DNA from: Chryseobacterium ureilyticum
GTDB taxonomy: Bacteria; Bacteroidota; Bacteroidia; Flavobacteriales; Weeksellaceae
Assembly (NCBI RefSeq): GCF_900156735.1
Contig: NZ_FTOL01000001.1
Coordinates: forward strand, 1 to 64,000
Reading direction: 5' to 3'
DNA length: 64,000 nucleotides
The notes under the pieces were generated by a model. It ran no database searches. It was given only the letters and a program-made list of their open reading frames with translations, and had not been told where the DNA came from. Shown one piece after another: positions 25,201-34,199 of this stretch. The translations under genes and the position numbers were made by a program. Position 1 is the first letter of the stretch. Every line of letters starts with the position of its first letter.

Positions 25201-26490
25201 ATGAAGTATCAAAGAAGTTCGGCTTTATTTGATGAAGCCTACAAATACATTCCGGGAGGAGTAAACTCTCCGGTGAGAGCATTCAAATCCGTAGGAGGGG
25301 TGCCTGTTTTTATGAAATCGGCAAAAGGTGCTTACCTTACTGATGCAGATGACAATACCTATATCGATTACATCAATTCATGGGGACCAGCTATTTTAGG
25401 ACATACACATCCTGAAGTACTGGAGGAACTGAAAATTCAGGCAGAAAAAGGATTCTCTTTTGGGGCTCCAACTGAACTGGAAACTGAAATTGCAAAATTC
25501 ATCATTGAAAATGTTCCGAATATTGATCAGATCAGAATGGTTTCTTCAGGTACGGAAGCTTGTATGAGTGCAATCAGACTGGCAAGAGGATATACTAAAA
25601 GAGACAAAATTGTAAAATTTGAAGGCTGTTATCACGGGCATTCAGATTCATTCCTGATTAAAGCGGGAAGTGGTGCGGCAACTTTCGGAAACCCAAATTC
25701 TCCGGGAGTAACGGAAGGTACTGCTAAAGATACATTATTGGCTCGTTATAATGATTTTGAGCAGGTTCAGGATTTATTCCGTCATAATCCAGGTGAAATT
25801 GCAGCGGTGATCATCGAACCGGTTGCAGGAAACATGGGATGTGTATTGCCGGAAAATAATTTCCTACAAAACTTAAGACAAATCTGTGATGAAAACGGAG
25901 CTTTATTAATTTTTGATGAAGTAATGACAGGTTTCAGATTAGCTTTCGGTGGAGCTCAAGAACTTTTCAATGTAAAAGCTGACTTAGTAACTTACGGAAA
26001 AGTAATCGGAGGTGGACTTCCGGTAGGAGCTTTTGCAGGAAGAAACGAAATTATGGATCACCTAGCTCCAAAAGGAGGAGTTTATCAAGCAGGAACATTA
26101 AGTGGAAATCCACTGGCAATGAGAGCAGGATTAAAAACCCTTCAATTAATCAAAAATGATCCTGAATTCTTCAACAGATTAAGCAAAACAACACAAACTT
26201 TAGACCTTGAAATCGGAAAGATTTTAAATGAGAAAGGAATTGCTCATAAAATCAACAGAAAAGGTTCCATGATGTCTGTATTCTTCCATACGAACAGAGT
26301 TTCTAACTTTGATGAAGCACAGGAAGCAAATCATTCATTGTTCAATAATTTCTTCCACCAAATGCTTCAGAATGGAGTTTATCTGCCACCAAGTGGTTAT
26401 GAAACATACTTCATCAGTGATGTGATCAAAGAAAAAGAAATTGATATGACACTGGAAGCTGTTAGAAAATTTGAATATTCTAATAAATAA
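25201..26490 (+). CDS. hemL: glutamate-1-semialdehyde 2,1-aminomutase
   Basis: HemL converts glutamate-1-semialdehyde to 5-aminolevulinate in the C5 pathway to haem. The 429-residue protein has the family start [19 protein letters not shown], the S-S-G-T-E-A segment near 115-120, E-G-C-Y-H-G-H at 141-147, the cofactor Asp in L-I-F-D239-E-V-M-T-G-F-R and the PLP lysine in T-Y-G-K267-V-I-G-G-G-L-P. The length is standard. It ends at a strong bidirectional terminator. Confidence 0.97.
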   Translation: MKYQRSSALFDEAYKYIPGGVNSPVRAFKSVGGVPVFMKSAKGAYLTDADDNTYIDYINSWGPAILGHTHPEVLEELKIQAEKGFSFGAPTELETEIAKFIIENVPNIDQIRMVSSGTEACMSAIRLARGYTKRDKIVKFEGCYHGHSDSFLIKAGSGAATFGNPNSPGVTEGTAKDTLLARYNDFEQVQDLFRHNPGEIAAVIIEPVAGNMGCVLPENNFLQNLRQICDENGALLIFDEVMTGFRLAFGGAQELFNVKADLVTYGKVIGGGLPVGAFAGRNEIMDHLAPKGGVYQAGTLSGNPLAMRAGLKTLQLIKNDPEFFNRLSKTTQTLDLEIGKILNEKGIAHKINRKGSMMSVFFHTNRVSNFDEAQEANHSLFNNFFHQMLQNGVYLPPSGYETYFISDVIKEKEIDMTLEAVRKFEYSNK

Positions 26491-26494
26491 ATAC

Positions 26495-26528
26495 AAAGAG
26501 ACTGCCTTTTGAGACAGTCTCTTTTTTT
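26495..26528. terminator. bidirectional terminator after hemL
   Basis: A perfect 10-bp stem (AAAGAGACTG with CAGTCTCTTT) and 10-base loop are followed by T7. It lies between the converging hemL and the 117-residue protein gene. Confidence 0.85.
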
Positions 26529-26549
26529 ATCTGTATTTTATTAAGTTGA

Positions 26550-26903
26550 TTAAGCAAAGCCGTAGCAAAATAAACACATCCATCGCCCTTCCTTATTGGC
26601 AGCATCGGCATCAAAAATATAGAGTCCTTTACCATCAATATTTTTTCTTTGGCTTTGTGTATCTCCTCCGGAAATATCATTAATATATATGATGGTGCCA
26701 TCCTGTTCTGCTCCATATAAGGTATTTCCTTTTTCTGTAAGTTCTGCACGGGTTAATCTTGGAGCAAGTAATCCGTCAATGGTCAAAATATCTTTTTTTG
26801 CTGTAATATCTAGAGTTGCTTTAGGATTTTCAGTATTAATTCCTGTTTGAGCCCATACGACCGATGATGTAGCTATTAAAAAGCAGCTAATAATTTTTTT
26901 CAT
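26550..26903 (-). CDS. small exported surface-type protein, paralogue A
   Basis: A 117-residue protein with a signal peptide ending V-V-W-A-Q and a mature part beginning TGINTENPKATLDITAK. The G-I-N-T-x-N-P-x-A-T-L-D-(I/V) motif is widespread in flavobacterial surface or fibre-like proteins, usually ahead of a long variable region. Here it is followed only by GLLAPRLTRAELTEKGNTLY and a short end with W-M-C-L-F-C-Y. Function unknown. Most of its sequence is shared with the next gene upstream, indicating a recent duplication. Confidence 0.75.
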   Translation of the reverse strand: MKKIISCFLIATSSVVWAQTGINTENPKATLDITAKKDILTIDGLLAPRLTRAELTEKGNTLYGAEQDGTIIYINDISGGDTQSQRKNIDGKGLYIFDADAANKEGRWMCLFCYGFA

Positions 26904-26951
26904 ATTTAAAAGTAAATTTAAATCCAGTCTTATTTTGTATTTGTAAATTGA

Positions 26952-27305
26952 TTAAATAAAAGCGTAACAAAATAAGCACATCCATCTTCCTTCATTATTT
27001 TCAGCTTCTGCATCGAAAATATAGAGTCCTTTACCTTCGATAAATTGTCTTTGGCTTTGTGCATCTCCTCCGGAAGCGTCATTAATGTAAATTATCGCTC
27101 CATCCTGTTCTGCTCCATATAAAGTATTTCCTTTCTCTGTAAGTTCTGCACGGGTCAGTCTTGGAGGTAATAAACCTTCAACCGTTGTAGAATCTTTTTT
27201 TGCTGTAACATCAAGAGTTGCTTTAGGGTTTGCTGTATTAATACCTACTTGAGCAAATAAAATTGGTGAAGTACCAATTAAAATCAAACTAATCAATTTC
27301 TTCAT
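26952..27305 (-). CDS. small exported surface-type protein, paralogue B
   Basis: The same length (117 residues) and design as its neighbour: signal peptide ending L-F-A-Q, then VGINTANPKATLDVTAK, GLLPPRLTRAELTEKGNTLY and G-R-W-M-C-L-F-C-Y-A. The 48-base gap between the two genes has no clear terminator, so they may be cotranscribed. A TAnnTTTG-type -7 box on the minus strand (complement of 27319-27326) lies just upstream of the ATG and probably drives both. Confidence 0.75.
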   Translation of the reverse strand: MKKLISLILIGTSPILFAQVGINTANPKATLDVTAKKDSTTVEGLLPPRLTRAELTEKGNTLYGAEQDGAIIYINDASGGDAQSQRQFIEGKGLYIFDAEAENNEGRWMCLFCYAFI

Positions 27306-27517
27306 ATATTTTTTCTTACAAAGATAAATTTTACTGAAAAAAATGAAGTTGGTGTTTTATTGCGTGAAATGTAGTAAAGAAGCTGATTTATAATTTAATA
27401 AAATAGATATAAGAAATTATTTTAGTGATAAAATAGTGGATAATGTATTATTGCAGAGATATTTATTACCATTATAAAAAAATATAAATTATACAGATTT
27501 TGTAATAAACTATACAC

Positions 27518-27546
27518 TTTGTTCCCCGCAGTTCTTTTTAATTTTG
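27518..27546 (+). promoter_or_regulatory. putative promoter of the first amidohydrolase gene
   Basis: TTTG at 27518-27521 and TAATTTTG at 27539-27546 match the Bacteroidota -33 and -7 elements with 17 bases between them. Transcription would start near 27552, a few bases before the ATG at 27564. This rules out the longer frame beginning at 27519. Confidence 0.6.
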
Positions 27547-27563
27547 TCATAAATAGATTGGAA

Positions 27564-28898
27564 ATGAAGACTTCAGACAATAATATGTCCCGCAAAGATT
27601 TTATCAGAAATTCAGCATTGGCAATGGCAGGATTAACTTTACTACCTAATATGATGAGTGCATCACCGTTTTTTGATGAGAAAAATATTTCAGCAAAAGG
27701 AAAACTTAGTCTTAAAAATGTTCGTCTGGAAACAGGATTTGAATACGATGAAGGAGAAGTATCTGCCACAAAAACAGATTTGTTCTATGTAGAAGTAGAG
27801 AACGGAAAAATTACAAAGATTTCTCCGAACCAGCCTAATGCAAAAGCTATAGATGCAAAAGGTCTATTAATGTTACCTGCATTTAAAGACATGCATATTC
27901 ACCTGGACAAAACTTTCTATGGAGATCAATGGCATGCCGTAAGAAAAAGAACCGGTGGTATAAAGGGAATGATTGAGCTTGAGCAGAAAATGCTTCCTGA
28001 AATGCTGAAAAATTCAACCTTTAAGGCTGAAAAGATGATTGAATTACTACAGTCCAAAGGAACATCATTTGCCAGAAGTCATGTGAATATTGAACCTACT
28101 TCAAAGCTCCAGTCATTAAAAAATTTACAGAAGGCTTTAGAAAATAAGAAAAACAGTTTTGGGGCTGAATTGGTGGCATTTCCACAACATGGTGTTTTTT
28201 ATACAGATTCTGCACCTTATTTGAAGGAGGCTGCAAAAATGGATATTGATTTCATTGGTGGAGTAGACCCATTCAATGTAGATGGAGATATTGAAAAAGT
28301 AATGGATTTTACAGTTCAGCTAGCGTTGGACAATAAAAAAGGAATTGATATTCACTTACATGAAACTGGAGATTCAGGATTGAAAACCGTAGAATATCTG
28401 ATCAAGAAGGTAAATGAAAACCCATCTTTAAAAGGAAAAACTTATCTGAGCCACTGTTTTATATTAGCGAAACTAGAAGAAAAAAAACAGGAAGAAATTG
28501 CTGAAAAACTTGGTGAAGCACAGATCGGAGTGGTTTCTACGATTCCTTTCGGAAGGCTGATCATGCCCATCCCAACATTATACAAACATAATGTTACCGT
28601 ATTGACCGGAAATGACAGTATTGTAGATCACTGGAATACTTTCGGAACAGGAAGCGTGCTTCAGAAAGCCAACTTAATGGCGCAATTATATGGATATTCA
28701 ACGGAGTTTTTATTATCAAGAAGTTTAAAACTTGCCACAGGTAATATACTTCCACTAGATGATAAAGGAACTCAGCAATGGCCTAAAGCAGGAGATAAAG
28801 CAGATTTTGTTTTGTTGAACGCAAGCTGTTCTGCAGAAGCAGTATCAAGAATCTCAAATGTAGAATCATTGGTACATCAGGGAAATGTTGTTTTTTAA
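27564..28898 (+). CDS. exported amidohydrolase, cytosine deaminase-like, paralogue 1
   Basis: A metal-dependent amidohydrolase of the CodA-like group. From the ATG at 27564 it has 445 residues. The N-terminus MSRKDFIRNSALAMAGL, reached seven codons in, looks like a Tat-type signal in which one Arg is Lys, so the enzyme is probably exported. Metal and substrate motifs are H-I-H-L-D-K-T, A-R-S-H-V-N-I-E, H-L-H-E-T-G-D-S-G, L-S-H-C and T-G-N-D-S-I-V-D-H-W. The substrate is unknown; cytosine or related cyclic amidines are typical. A second paralogue without signal lies at 30744 beyond an AraC regulator. Confidence 0.82.
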   Translation: MKTSDNNMSRKDFIRNSALAMAGLTLLPNMMSASPFFDEKNISAKGKLSLKNVRLETGFEYDEGEVSATKTDLFYVEVENGKITKISPNQPNAKAIDAKGLLMLPAFKDMHIHLDKTFYGDQWHAVRKRTGGIKGMIELEQKMLPEMLKNSTFKAEKMIELLQSKGTSFARSHVNIEPTSKLQSLKNLQKALENKKNSFGAELVAFPQHGVFYTDSAPYLKEAAKMDIDFIGGVDPFNVDGDIEKVMDFTVQLALDNKKGIDIHLHETGDSGLKTVEYLIKKVNENPSLKGKTYLSHCFILAKLEEKKQEEIAEKLGEAQIGVVSTIPFGRLIMPIPTLYKHNVTVLTGNDSIVDHWNTFGTGSVLQKANLMAQLYGYSTEFLLSRSLKLATGNILPLDDKGTQQWPKAGDKADFVLLNASCSAEAVSRISNVESLVHQGNVVF

Positions 28899-28916
28899 AC
28901 CTTTATTTTAATTAAA

Positions 28917-29588
28917 ATGAAGAAAGTATTAGTGTTTCTTTTAGCATTCGGAAGTATGAGTGCTTGTGAAGAGAAGCCCGGTGATTTTCCAAAAGAAGAA
29001 ATGATGCAGGAAAAAGATATCATAAACATGGTAAAGAAGAATAATATTGCTGCTGTAAAATCTGCTTTAGAAAAAGGAGAAGATGTAAATAGGCAGGATC
29101 GAAAAGGTCGTTCTTTACTATTGATTGCAACCATTGAGAAGCAAACAGATATGGCAAAACTGCTGGTTTCATATAAAGCAAATGTGAATCTTCAGGATGA
29201 CCAATTGGACAGCCCATTCTTATATGCAGGAGCAAGCGGACAAACTGAGCTTGTAAAATTATTTCTTGAAAATGGAGCCCGCTTTGATCTGTTCAACCGT
29301 TATAATGGAACGGCTTTAATTCCAGCCTGTGAAAGGGGACATGTAGAAACGGTAAAGGTTTTGGTAAAAACCAAAGGCTTTCCTGTCAATCATGTCAATC
29401 GTTTAGGATGGACGGCTTTAATGGAAGCAGTAATCCTTGGAAACGGAACTCAGAAATACCAGGAAATAGTACAGATCTTAAAAGATAACGGAGCCAATCT
29501 TACCATCCCTGATCATAATGGGAAAACGCCTTTGCAGCATGCAGAGCAATTAGGATTTAAAGAAATAGCTATGATTTTAAAATCATAA
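28917..29588 (+). CDS. ankyrin-repeat lipoprotein
   Basis: A 223-residue protein with lipobox S-M-S-A-C17 and four to five ankyrin repeats from about residue 40 (NNIAAVKSALEKGEDVNRQD, then R-K-G-R-S-L-L-L-I-A, SGQTELVKLFLENGARFD, RGHVETVKVLV, and N-G-K-T-P-L-Q-H-A). Ankyrin repeats mediate protein contacts. As a periplasm-facing lipoprotein it may protect or bind a neighbour; similar proteins accompany catalases and secreted enzymes in other bacteria. It lies 18 bases after the first amidohydrolase and is probably in its operon. No partner can be assigned. Confidence 0.85.
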   Translation: MKKVLVFLLAFGSMSACEEKPGDFPKEEMMQEKDIINMVKKNNIAAVKSALEKGEDVNRQDRKGRSLLLIATIEKQTDMAKLLVSYKANVNLQDDQLDSPFLYAGASGQTELVKLFLENGARFDLFNRYNGTALIPACERGHVETVKVLVKTKGFPVNHVNRLGWTALMEAVILGNGTQKYQEIVQILKDNGANLTIPDHNGKTPLQHAEQLGFKEIAMILKS

Positions 29589-29730
29589 AAATACTACAAG
29601 TCACGATGAATATTGTATTAAAATTAATAGTATTCAATTTTATCGGAGATATAATCTTCGTGCCTGTACGATTCTCCAACATGAAAAGTAACATAAAAAT
29701 TTAGATATATAATTTAGTTGGTGTTTTTCA

Positions 29731-29775
29731 GCCACAAAGGATACATTTGTTTCTTTTGTGGCTATTTTAGTTTTT
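29731..29775 (+). terminator. terminator-like hairpin after the ankyrin gene
   Basis: GCCACAAAG (29731-29739) pairs with CTTTTGTGGC (29753-29762) with one bulged base, followed by TATTTTAGTTTTTT. It ends the ankyrin operon and overlaps the first possible start (GTG 29758) of the AraC gene, which argues for the later start. Confidence 0.6.
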
Positions 29776-29817
29776 TCTGTGATAAATTTTATTAATTTTA
29801 GAAGAAATTCAGGGAGC

Positions 29818-30663
29818 GTGAGTTATCATACAGATCATTTTCCTATTTTGGGAATCCAGGAGTTCAGTGAAGATCAGCTTACAGGCTGTAATTTGCTGTT
29901 TAATGAACTTTACGGAGCACGTTCCATTGATGATCCCCATAAACATGACTTTTTTATCATCAATCTTTTTGAGCATGGAGTAGGCTCGCATACCATAGAC
30001 TTTACAGAATATCAGGTTAAAGATCATCAGATTCACCTTGTTTTTCCGGATCAGGTACATCAATGGGTGATTGAAAAGGAAACAGTAGGATATCAATTAA
30101 TGATCAGCAGAGATTGGTTTGAAAGTTTTCTGCCATCGCTTCGTTTTTCGGCTTCTTATTATCAGAATCATCCGGTTATTAATTTATCCGATGAGGTTTT
30201 TGCAAGCTTCCTCTATGAATTTCAGGCAATTCAAAAAGAATTGAAAACGGAAAAAGTGTTTTGGGAACTGATCCAAAAGAGAAGTGAACTGATCGGTTTA
30301 TTAGTAAGCAAATCCGTGGAAGGTGCATTTAAAGACTTTGAAGTTTATAATTCGAATCCGATTATTTCAAAGTTTTTACATCTTATTGATGAACATTTTA
30401 AAACGGAAAGATCAGTTTCATTTTATGCGGATAAACTGAATATTTCTGCTAATTACCTGAATATTGTCTGTAAAAAGAATCTTAATGCGTCGGCTTCATC
30501 TCTTATTCAGGACCGTATTTTACTCGAAGCAAAACGACTTTTGAAAGTTTCAGAAATGTCAGTAAAAGATATTGTATATGATTTGGGGTTTTACGATCAT
30601 GCCAGCTTTTCAAAATTCTTTAAAATGCAGACAGGGATGACTCCATCTCAGTTCAAAGAATAA
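29818..30663 (+). CDS. AraC family transcriptional regulator
   Basis: A DNA-binding regulator with an N-terminal cupin-like sensor part (DPHKHDFFIINLFEHGVGSH, then Q-I-H-L-V-F-P-D-Q-V-H-Q-W) and a C-terminal AraC double helix-turn-helix (ISANYLNIVCKKNLNASASS, V-K-D-I-V-Y-D-L-G-F-Y-D-H-A-S-F-S-K-F-F-K). The frame is open from GTG at 29758, but that codon lies in a hairpin. The GTG at 29818 gives 282 residues beginning SYHTDHFPILGIQEF, which fits the family better; no ATG is available. It stands directly upstream of the second amidohydrolase and between the two paralogues, so control of one or both is likely. Confidence 0.85.
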   Translation: MSYHTDHFPILGIQEFSEDQLTGCNLLFNELYGARSIDDPHKHDFFIINLFEHGVGSHTIDFTEYQVKDHQIHLVFPDQVHQWVIEKETVGYQLMISRDWFESFLPSLRFSASYYQNHPVINLSDEVFASFLYEFQAIQKELKTEKVFWELIQKRSELIGLLVSKSVEGAFKDFEVYNSNPIISKFLHLIDEHFKTERSVSFYADKLNISANYLNIVCKKNLNASASSLIQDRILLEAKRLLKVSEMSVKDIVYDLGFYDHASFSKFFKMQTGMTPSQFKE

Positions 30664-30715
30664 TTTATACAACACAAGACATAATTGATACACCGGTTTT
30701 GAAACAAAGCCTGTG

Positions 30716-30723
30716 TAATTTTG
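30716..30723 (+). promoter_or_regulatory. putative -7 element of the second amidohydrolase gene
   Basis: TAATTTTG matches TAnnTTTG exactly, 20 bases before the ATG. The nearest TTTG upstream (30698-30701) is only 14 bases away, shorter than usual, so activation by the adjacent AraC protein would be plausible. Confidence 0.4.
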
Positions 30724-30743
30724 TAATGTTAAAATATTAAATC

Positions 30744-31982
30744 ATGCAATTTCCATATCAATTAACTGCGAAAGGAAAATATTCCCTGAAAAATGTCCGC
30801 CTGGAAACGGGTTTTGAATACGAAAATGAAGAGGTGATCGGAACAAAAACAGACCTTTTCAGTATCGACATTGAAGATGGGAAAATAAAAGCAGTAAAAA
30901 CAAACGAACCAGCTTCGAATGCAATCGACGCAAAAGGATATCTGATGCTTCCTGCGTTCAGAGATATGCACATCCACTTGGACAAAACTTTATACGGATT
31001 ACCATGGCAGGCACTTTCACCGAAAAGAAAAACGGTAAAGGATATGATCGCATACGAACAGGAAATTATTCCTGAACTTCTGAAAACTTCAGTAGAAAGA
31101 GCAGAACAGCTGATCAGTCTGCAACAGCATTACGGAACTCATTTCGCCAGAACTCATTTCAATATTGATCCTACATCAGGTTTGAAATCTCTGGAACATC
31201 TTGAACAGGCACTTCAAAATAAAAAAGACTCTTTTAAAGCTGAATTGGTGGCATTTCCGCAACACGGAGTATACTATACTGAATCTGCACCCTTAATGAA
31301 AGATGCAGCACAGCTGAAAAGTGTCGGTTTTATCGGAGGATTAGATCCTTTAAGTATTGATGGAAGCATTGAAAAAGTAATGGATTTTACGGTACAGCTT
31401 GCTCTTGATCATAATAAAGGAATTGATATTCACCTGCATGAAGTAGGAGATTCCGGGATGAAAACAATTAATTACCTGATTGATAAAGCAATTGAAAATC
31501 CAGCCCTTCAGGGAAAAACTTTTGTAAGTCACGCTTTTGCTTTAGCGCATCTTTCGCAAAAAGAAGCTGATCAGATTGCAGAAAGACTTGCAGAAGGAAA
31601 AGTAGGAATTGCATCTTCCGTACCATTTAAAAAGACAATTATGCCAATTCCAACGCTGAAGAAGCATGGAGTAAATGTTTTGATCGGGAATGATAATGTA
31701 CAGGATTTCTGGAGTACTTTCGGATCAGGAAGTATGCTGCAGAAAGCCAATCTGATTGCTGAACTATATGGTTATGCTACAGAATTTGCATTGTCCAGAG
31801 CGTTACAGTTTGCGACTCAGAGCACTGTTCCTTTGGATGAAAAAGGTAAACAACAATGGCCAAAAGCGGGTGATGAAGCTGCAATTGTTTTGACAGATGC
31901 ATCATGTTCTGCAGAAGCCGTTTCGAGAATTTCCAAAATAGAAGCCCTGATGAATGACGGGAATCTCTTCTGGAGAAAGTAA
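30744..31982 (+). CDS. amidohydrolase, cytosine deaminase-like, paralogue 2
   Basis: A 412-residue cytoplasmic relative of the product of 27564-28898. It shares KGKYSLKNVRLETGFEYE, D-M-H-I-H-L-D-K-T, A-R-T-H-F-N-I-D-P-T-S, H-L-H-E-V-G-D-S-G-M-K-T, S-H-A-F-A-L and I-G-N-D-N-V-Q-D-F-W-S-T-F-G. It lacks the signal sequence of paralogue 1, so the pair may act on the same or a similar substrate on the two sides of the membrane. The start ATG follows a -7 box. It ends at a terminator. Confidence 0.85.
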   Translation: MQFPYQLTAKGKYSLKNVRLETGFEYENEEVIGTKTDLFSIDIEDGKIKAVKTNEPASNAIDAKGYLMLPAFRDMHIHLDKTLYGLPWQALSPKRKTVKDMIAYEQEIIPELLKTSVERAEQLISLQQHYGTHFARTHFNIDPTSGLKSLEHLEQALQNKKDSFKAELVAFPQHGVYYTESAPLMKDAAQLKSVGFIGGLDPLSIDGSIEKVMDFTVQLALDHNKGIDIHLHEVGDSGMKTINYLIDKAIENPALQGKTFVSHAFALAHLSQKEADQIAERLAEGKVGIASSVPFKKTIMPIPTLKKHGVNVLIGNDNVQDFWSTFGSGSMLQKANLIAELYGYATEFALSRALQFATQSTVPLDEKGKQQWPKAGDEAAIVLTDASCSAEAVSRISKIEALMNDGNLFWRK

Positions 31983-32026
31983 TAGACTTATATATTTTTT
32001 ATATACACTTGTTTTTTGTGAATCCG

Positions 32027-32059
32027 AGCCAACAGTTTTTCTGTTGGCTTTTTGTTTTT
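32027..32059 (+). terminator. terminator after the second amidohydrolase
   Basis: A perfect 9-bp stem (AGCCAACAG with CTGTTGGCT, loop TTTTT) is followed by a T-rich run. Confidence 0.85.
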
Positions 32060-32146
32060 AGGATGTGTGAAGTTTCAATATTAATCTTTATTAATAAGCT
32101 TGAAATTAAAAATGTGTTTATTTTGCAGAAAATATATTTCACAGTA

Positions 32147-32374
32147 ATGATAAAAGTAATTTTATACAGTTGGAATGAAGGTTTAAAAAAGGTATCACTT
32201 ACTAAACTGCAAATAGATTTGTTAGGAAAATCTTTAAAAGAATCAAAATCAAATGTAGATTTACTTTTAGAGGGAAATAAAGTAATTTTTGAAGTGGAAA
32301 ATCCTGATTTAGCTAAAGTATTTTTGCATGAGGCAGATAAGCTTGGTGTAAATTGTAAAATGTTTGTAGAATAA
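32147..32374 (+). CDS. small hypothetical protein, 75 residues
   Basis: From the ATG at 32147. The longer frame back to 32009 runs through the upstream terminator and is rejected. The beta-alpha pattern (MIKVILYSWNEGLKKVSLTK, then LLGKSLKESKSNVDLLLEG, and LAKVFLHEADKLGVNCKMFV) is reminiscent of the C-terminal fold of ribosomal protein L7/L12, a resemblance I cannot verify. It is followed 12 bases later by another small unknown gene. The pair has no toxin gene beside it. Confidence 0.6.
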   Translation: MIKVILYSWNEGLKKVSLTKLQIDLLGKSLKESKSNVDLLLEGNKVIFEVENPDLAKVFLHEADKLGVNCKMFVE

Positions 32375-32386
32375 TATTACACGATT

Positions 32387-32773
32387 ATGATATTTTATTC
32401 AAATAGAAAATTCAAAATTTGGGCATATACTGTAAGCCATAGTTCTTTGCTTTTAAGAAGTGTTATGCAATATGATGATCAAGAAGGATATTCAGAAGAA
32501 ACATCCTATAATATTGACCTTGAGTTTTCATTTGTAGAATATATGGATATAAAAACAATATGGGATTCTATATCACTTTCTATTGTAGAAAAAGAAAAAT
32601 TTGGTTCATACGAAGGAAAAATTTTTGAAATAGAATCCAATAAAGAAAAAACTTATATAGTGGCTTATAGTGTATTGATAGGAACTAATAAATGGGGATT
32701 AGATGATCGTATTTTTAATTGTGATATGAATTTAAAGCATGATGAAATCTTAGTGTCTTTTCCTTATCAATAG
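32387..32773 (+). CDS. hypothetical protein, 128 residues
   Basis: A soluble, acidic, aromatic-rich protein without signal peptide (FKIWAYTVSHSSLLLRSV, then FSFVEYMDIKTIWDSISL). I recognise no family. Small acidic cytoplasmic proteins of this type are often orphan immunity proteins in Bacteroidota, but nothing adjacent supports that beyond the pairing with the 75-residue gene. Confidence 0.6.
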   Translation: MIFYSNRKFKIWAYTVSHSSLLLRSVMQYDDQEGYSEETSYNIDLEFSFVEYMDIKTIWDSISLSIVEKEKFGSYEGKIFEIESNKEKTYIVAYSVLIGTNKWGLDDRIFNCDMNLKHDEILVSFPYQ

Positions 32774-32926
32774 TAAGATGATCAGGATTTAAACAGCTAT
32801 TAATATTTATAGCAATGCAAAAAAAATTAGTAAAGCTTTCACCCAATCTGTAAGACATGACATAAGAAAAGTAGTACTTACGGATAACTTTGAATATTAA
32901 GGTTTAATTACATATCATATAATAAC

Positions 32927-32959
32927 AAAAAAACCATCAGAAAAATCTGATGGTTTTTT
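32927..32959. terminator. bidirectional terminator
   Basis: A 10-bp stem (AACCATCAGA with TCTGATGGTT, loop AAAA) is flanked by an A-run and a T-run. It serves the minus-strand lipoprotein gene and could also stop reading from the small genes on the plus strand. Confidence 0.8.
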
Positions 32960-32978
32960 ACTTGAATGAAGAAACTAG

Positions 32979-34169
32979 TTATTGTAAAGCTGCTAAAAGG
33001 TTTACTCCATCTACCGTAGCCCAAGCTCCTGGTACTAGAGAAACTTTTGTAACACCTGTAGCATTTGTGAAAGTTTTACCACCGTTTGCCTGAGCATATC
33101 CCCAAACACCAGCGTTATCAGAATTAAGGTAAGTAAGAGGTTCTACTTTTACTTTTCCTGCGTTTACCTGACTTGTATTTGTCGCATCATCCTGAATTAA
33201 TACAGCGTAAGCTTTTTGTGAACCGATATTTTTGTATCCACTCACATAAACATTAGAGAAAATTCCTGTTCCATGTTTTTTAAACTGAATTGCGGAAATT
33301 TCAGGAGAGTTAGCTGTTTCAGGGTTTGTGTTAGCATTTCTGATTAATGTAATATTTGAAATTTTAGGAGCGATATTATCTGCATTACCTGAAGCTTCAA
33401 TTTCCATTCCGAAGTTCCCTGTTCCGGTTTGGAATGCATACCAGTTTGTATTATCTTGCCCACTCCATGCATCTTGCCAGTCAAATGAATCATCATAGTT
33501 ACCATAAGAAACAAGATTTTTTGCACTTACCGTACCACCAAAGAATTCATATCCGTCATCCGTTCCTTTATAAGTTACAAGGTTTTCTAATACTGTTCCT
33601 GTACCTACAGAGTAGAATGTCATAGAATTGGTCTCAGAAGTACCATCTCCAATTTTTTTACCAGCATATTCTACACGAACAAACTTCATTACTCCTGAAT
33701 TTGATGCAGCATCATTACCTCCGTATTTAACGTTGTTTCCATCTTCAGATAAAGCAGATGTGTTTCCGTTTACGGCTTTGATTGGTGCATTTCCATATAA
33801 TGTAATTCCACCCCAATCACCAGGCATTTTTGTTGCTGTTGTAAATACAATTGGGTCAGCAGCTGTACCTACAGCATTGATTTTACCATCCTGAAGAACT
33901 ACCAAACCACTTGTTACAGATGTATCTACTGTGAAAGTTGCTCCAGCTTCAATAGTAAGTGTTGCTCCGTTCATAACTTTTACAACACCTTTTAGTTTAT
34001 AATTTCCTTTTTTAAATACTGTATCCTTACTGATGATCCCTTCTAAATCGGTTACACCAGGAGTAACAACTGTTTCACCAAGACCGTCATTTACTTCGAT
34101 AGTACAAGAGTTTAAGGCTAATGTTAAAACTGCTGTTAATGATAATAATGTTAATACTCTTCTTTTCAT
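32979..34169 (-). CDS. beta-helix-like lipoprotein, partner of a TonB-dependent receptor
   Basis: A 396-residue lipoprotein (lipobox L-N-S-C22) with a right-handed beta-helix look: V-M-N-G-A-T-L-T-I-E-A-G-A-T-F near residues 65-79, then many Asn/Gly/Thr-rich turns. An Asp-rich stretch (YGNYDDSFDWQDAWSGQD) may bind calcium. Proteins of this type are commonly encoded behind a TonB-dependent receptor in flavobacteria and are likely outer-surface substrate-binding or processing partners. It lies 30 bases downstream of the receptor gene on the same strand, so the two form an operon. No enzyme motif is seen. Confidence 0.75.
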   Translation of the reverse strand: MKRRVLTLLSLTAVLTLALNSCTIEVNDGLGETVVTPGVTDLEGIISKDTVFKKGNYKLKGVVKVMNGATLTIEAGATFTVDTSVTSGLVVLQDGKINAVGTAADPIVFTTATKMPGDWGGITLYGNAPIKAVNGNTSALSEDGNNVKYGGNDAASNSGVMKFVRVEYAGKKIGDGTSETNSMTFYSVGTGTVLENLVTYKGTDDGYEFFGGTVSAKNLVSYGNYDDSFDWQDAWSGQDNTNWYAFQTGTGNFGMEIEASGNADNIAPKISNITLIRNANTNPETANSPEISAIQFKKHGTGIFSNVYVSGYKNIGSQKAYAVLIQDDATNTSQVNAGKVKVEPLTYLNSDNAGVWGYAQANGGKTFTNATGVTKVSLVPGAWATVDGVNLLAALQ

Positions 34170-34199
34170 TTTATACTTATTTTACTTTATTAATTGATT

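Noticed and set aside
29606..29704. 32-codon frame (MNIVLKLIVFNFIGD...) after the ankyrin gene
   Set aside because: Too short, with no supporting start signal; AT-rich sequence gives such hydrophobic frames by chance.
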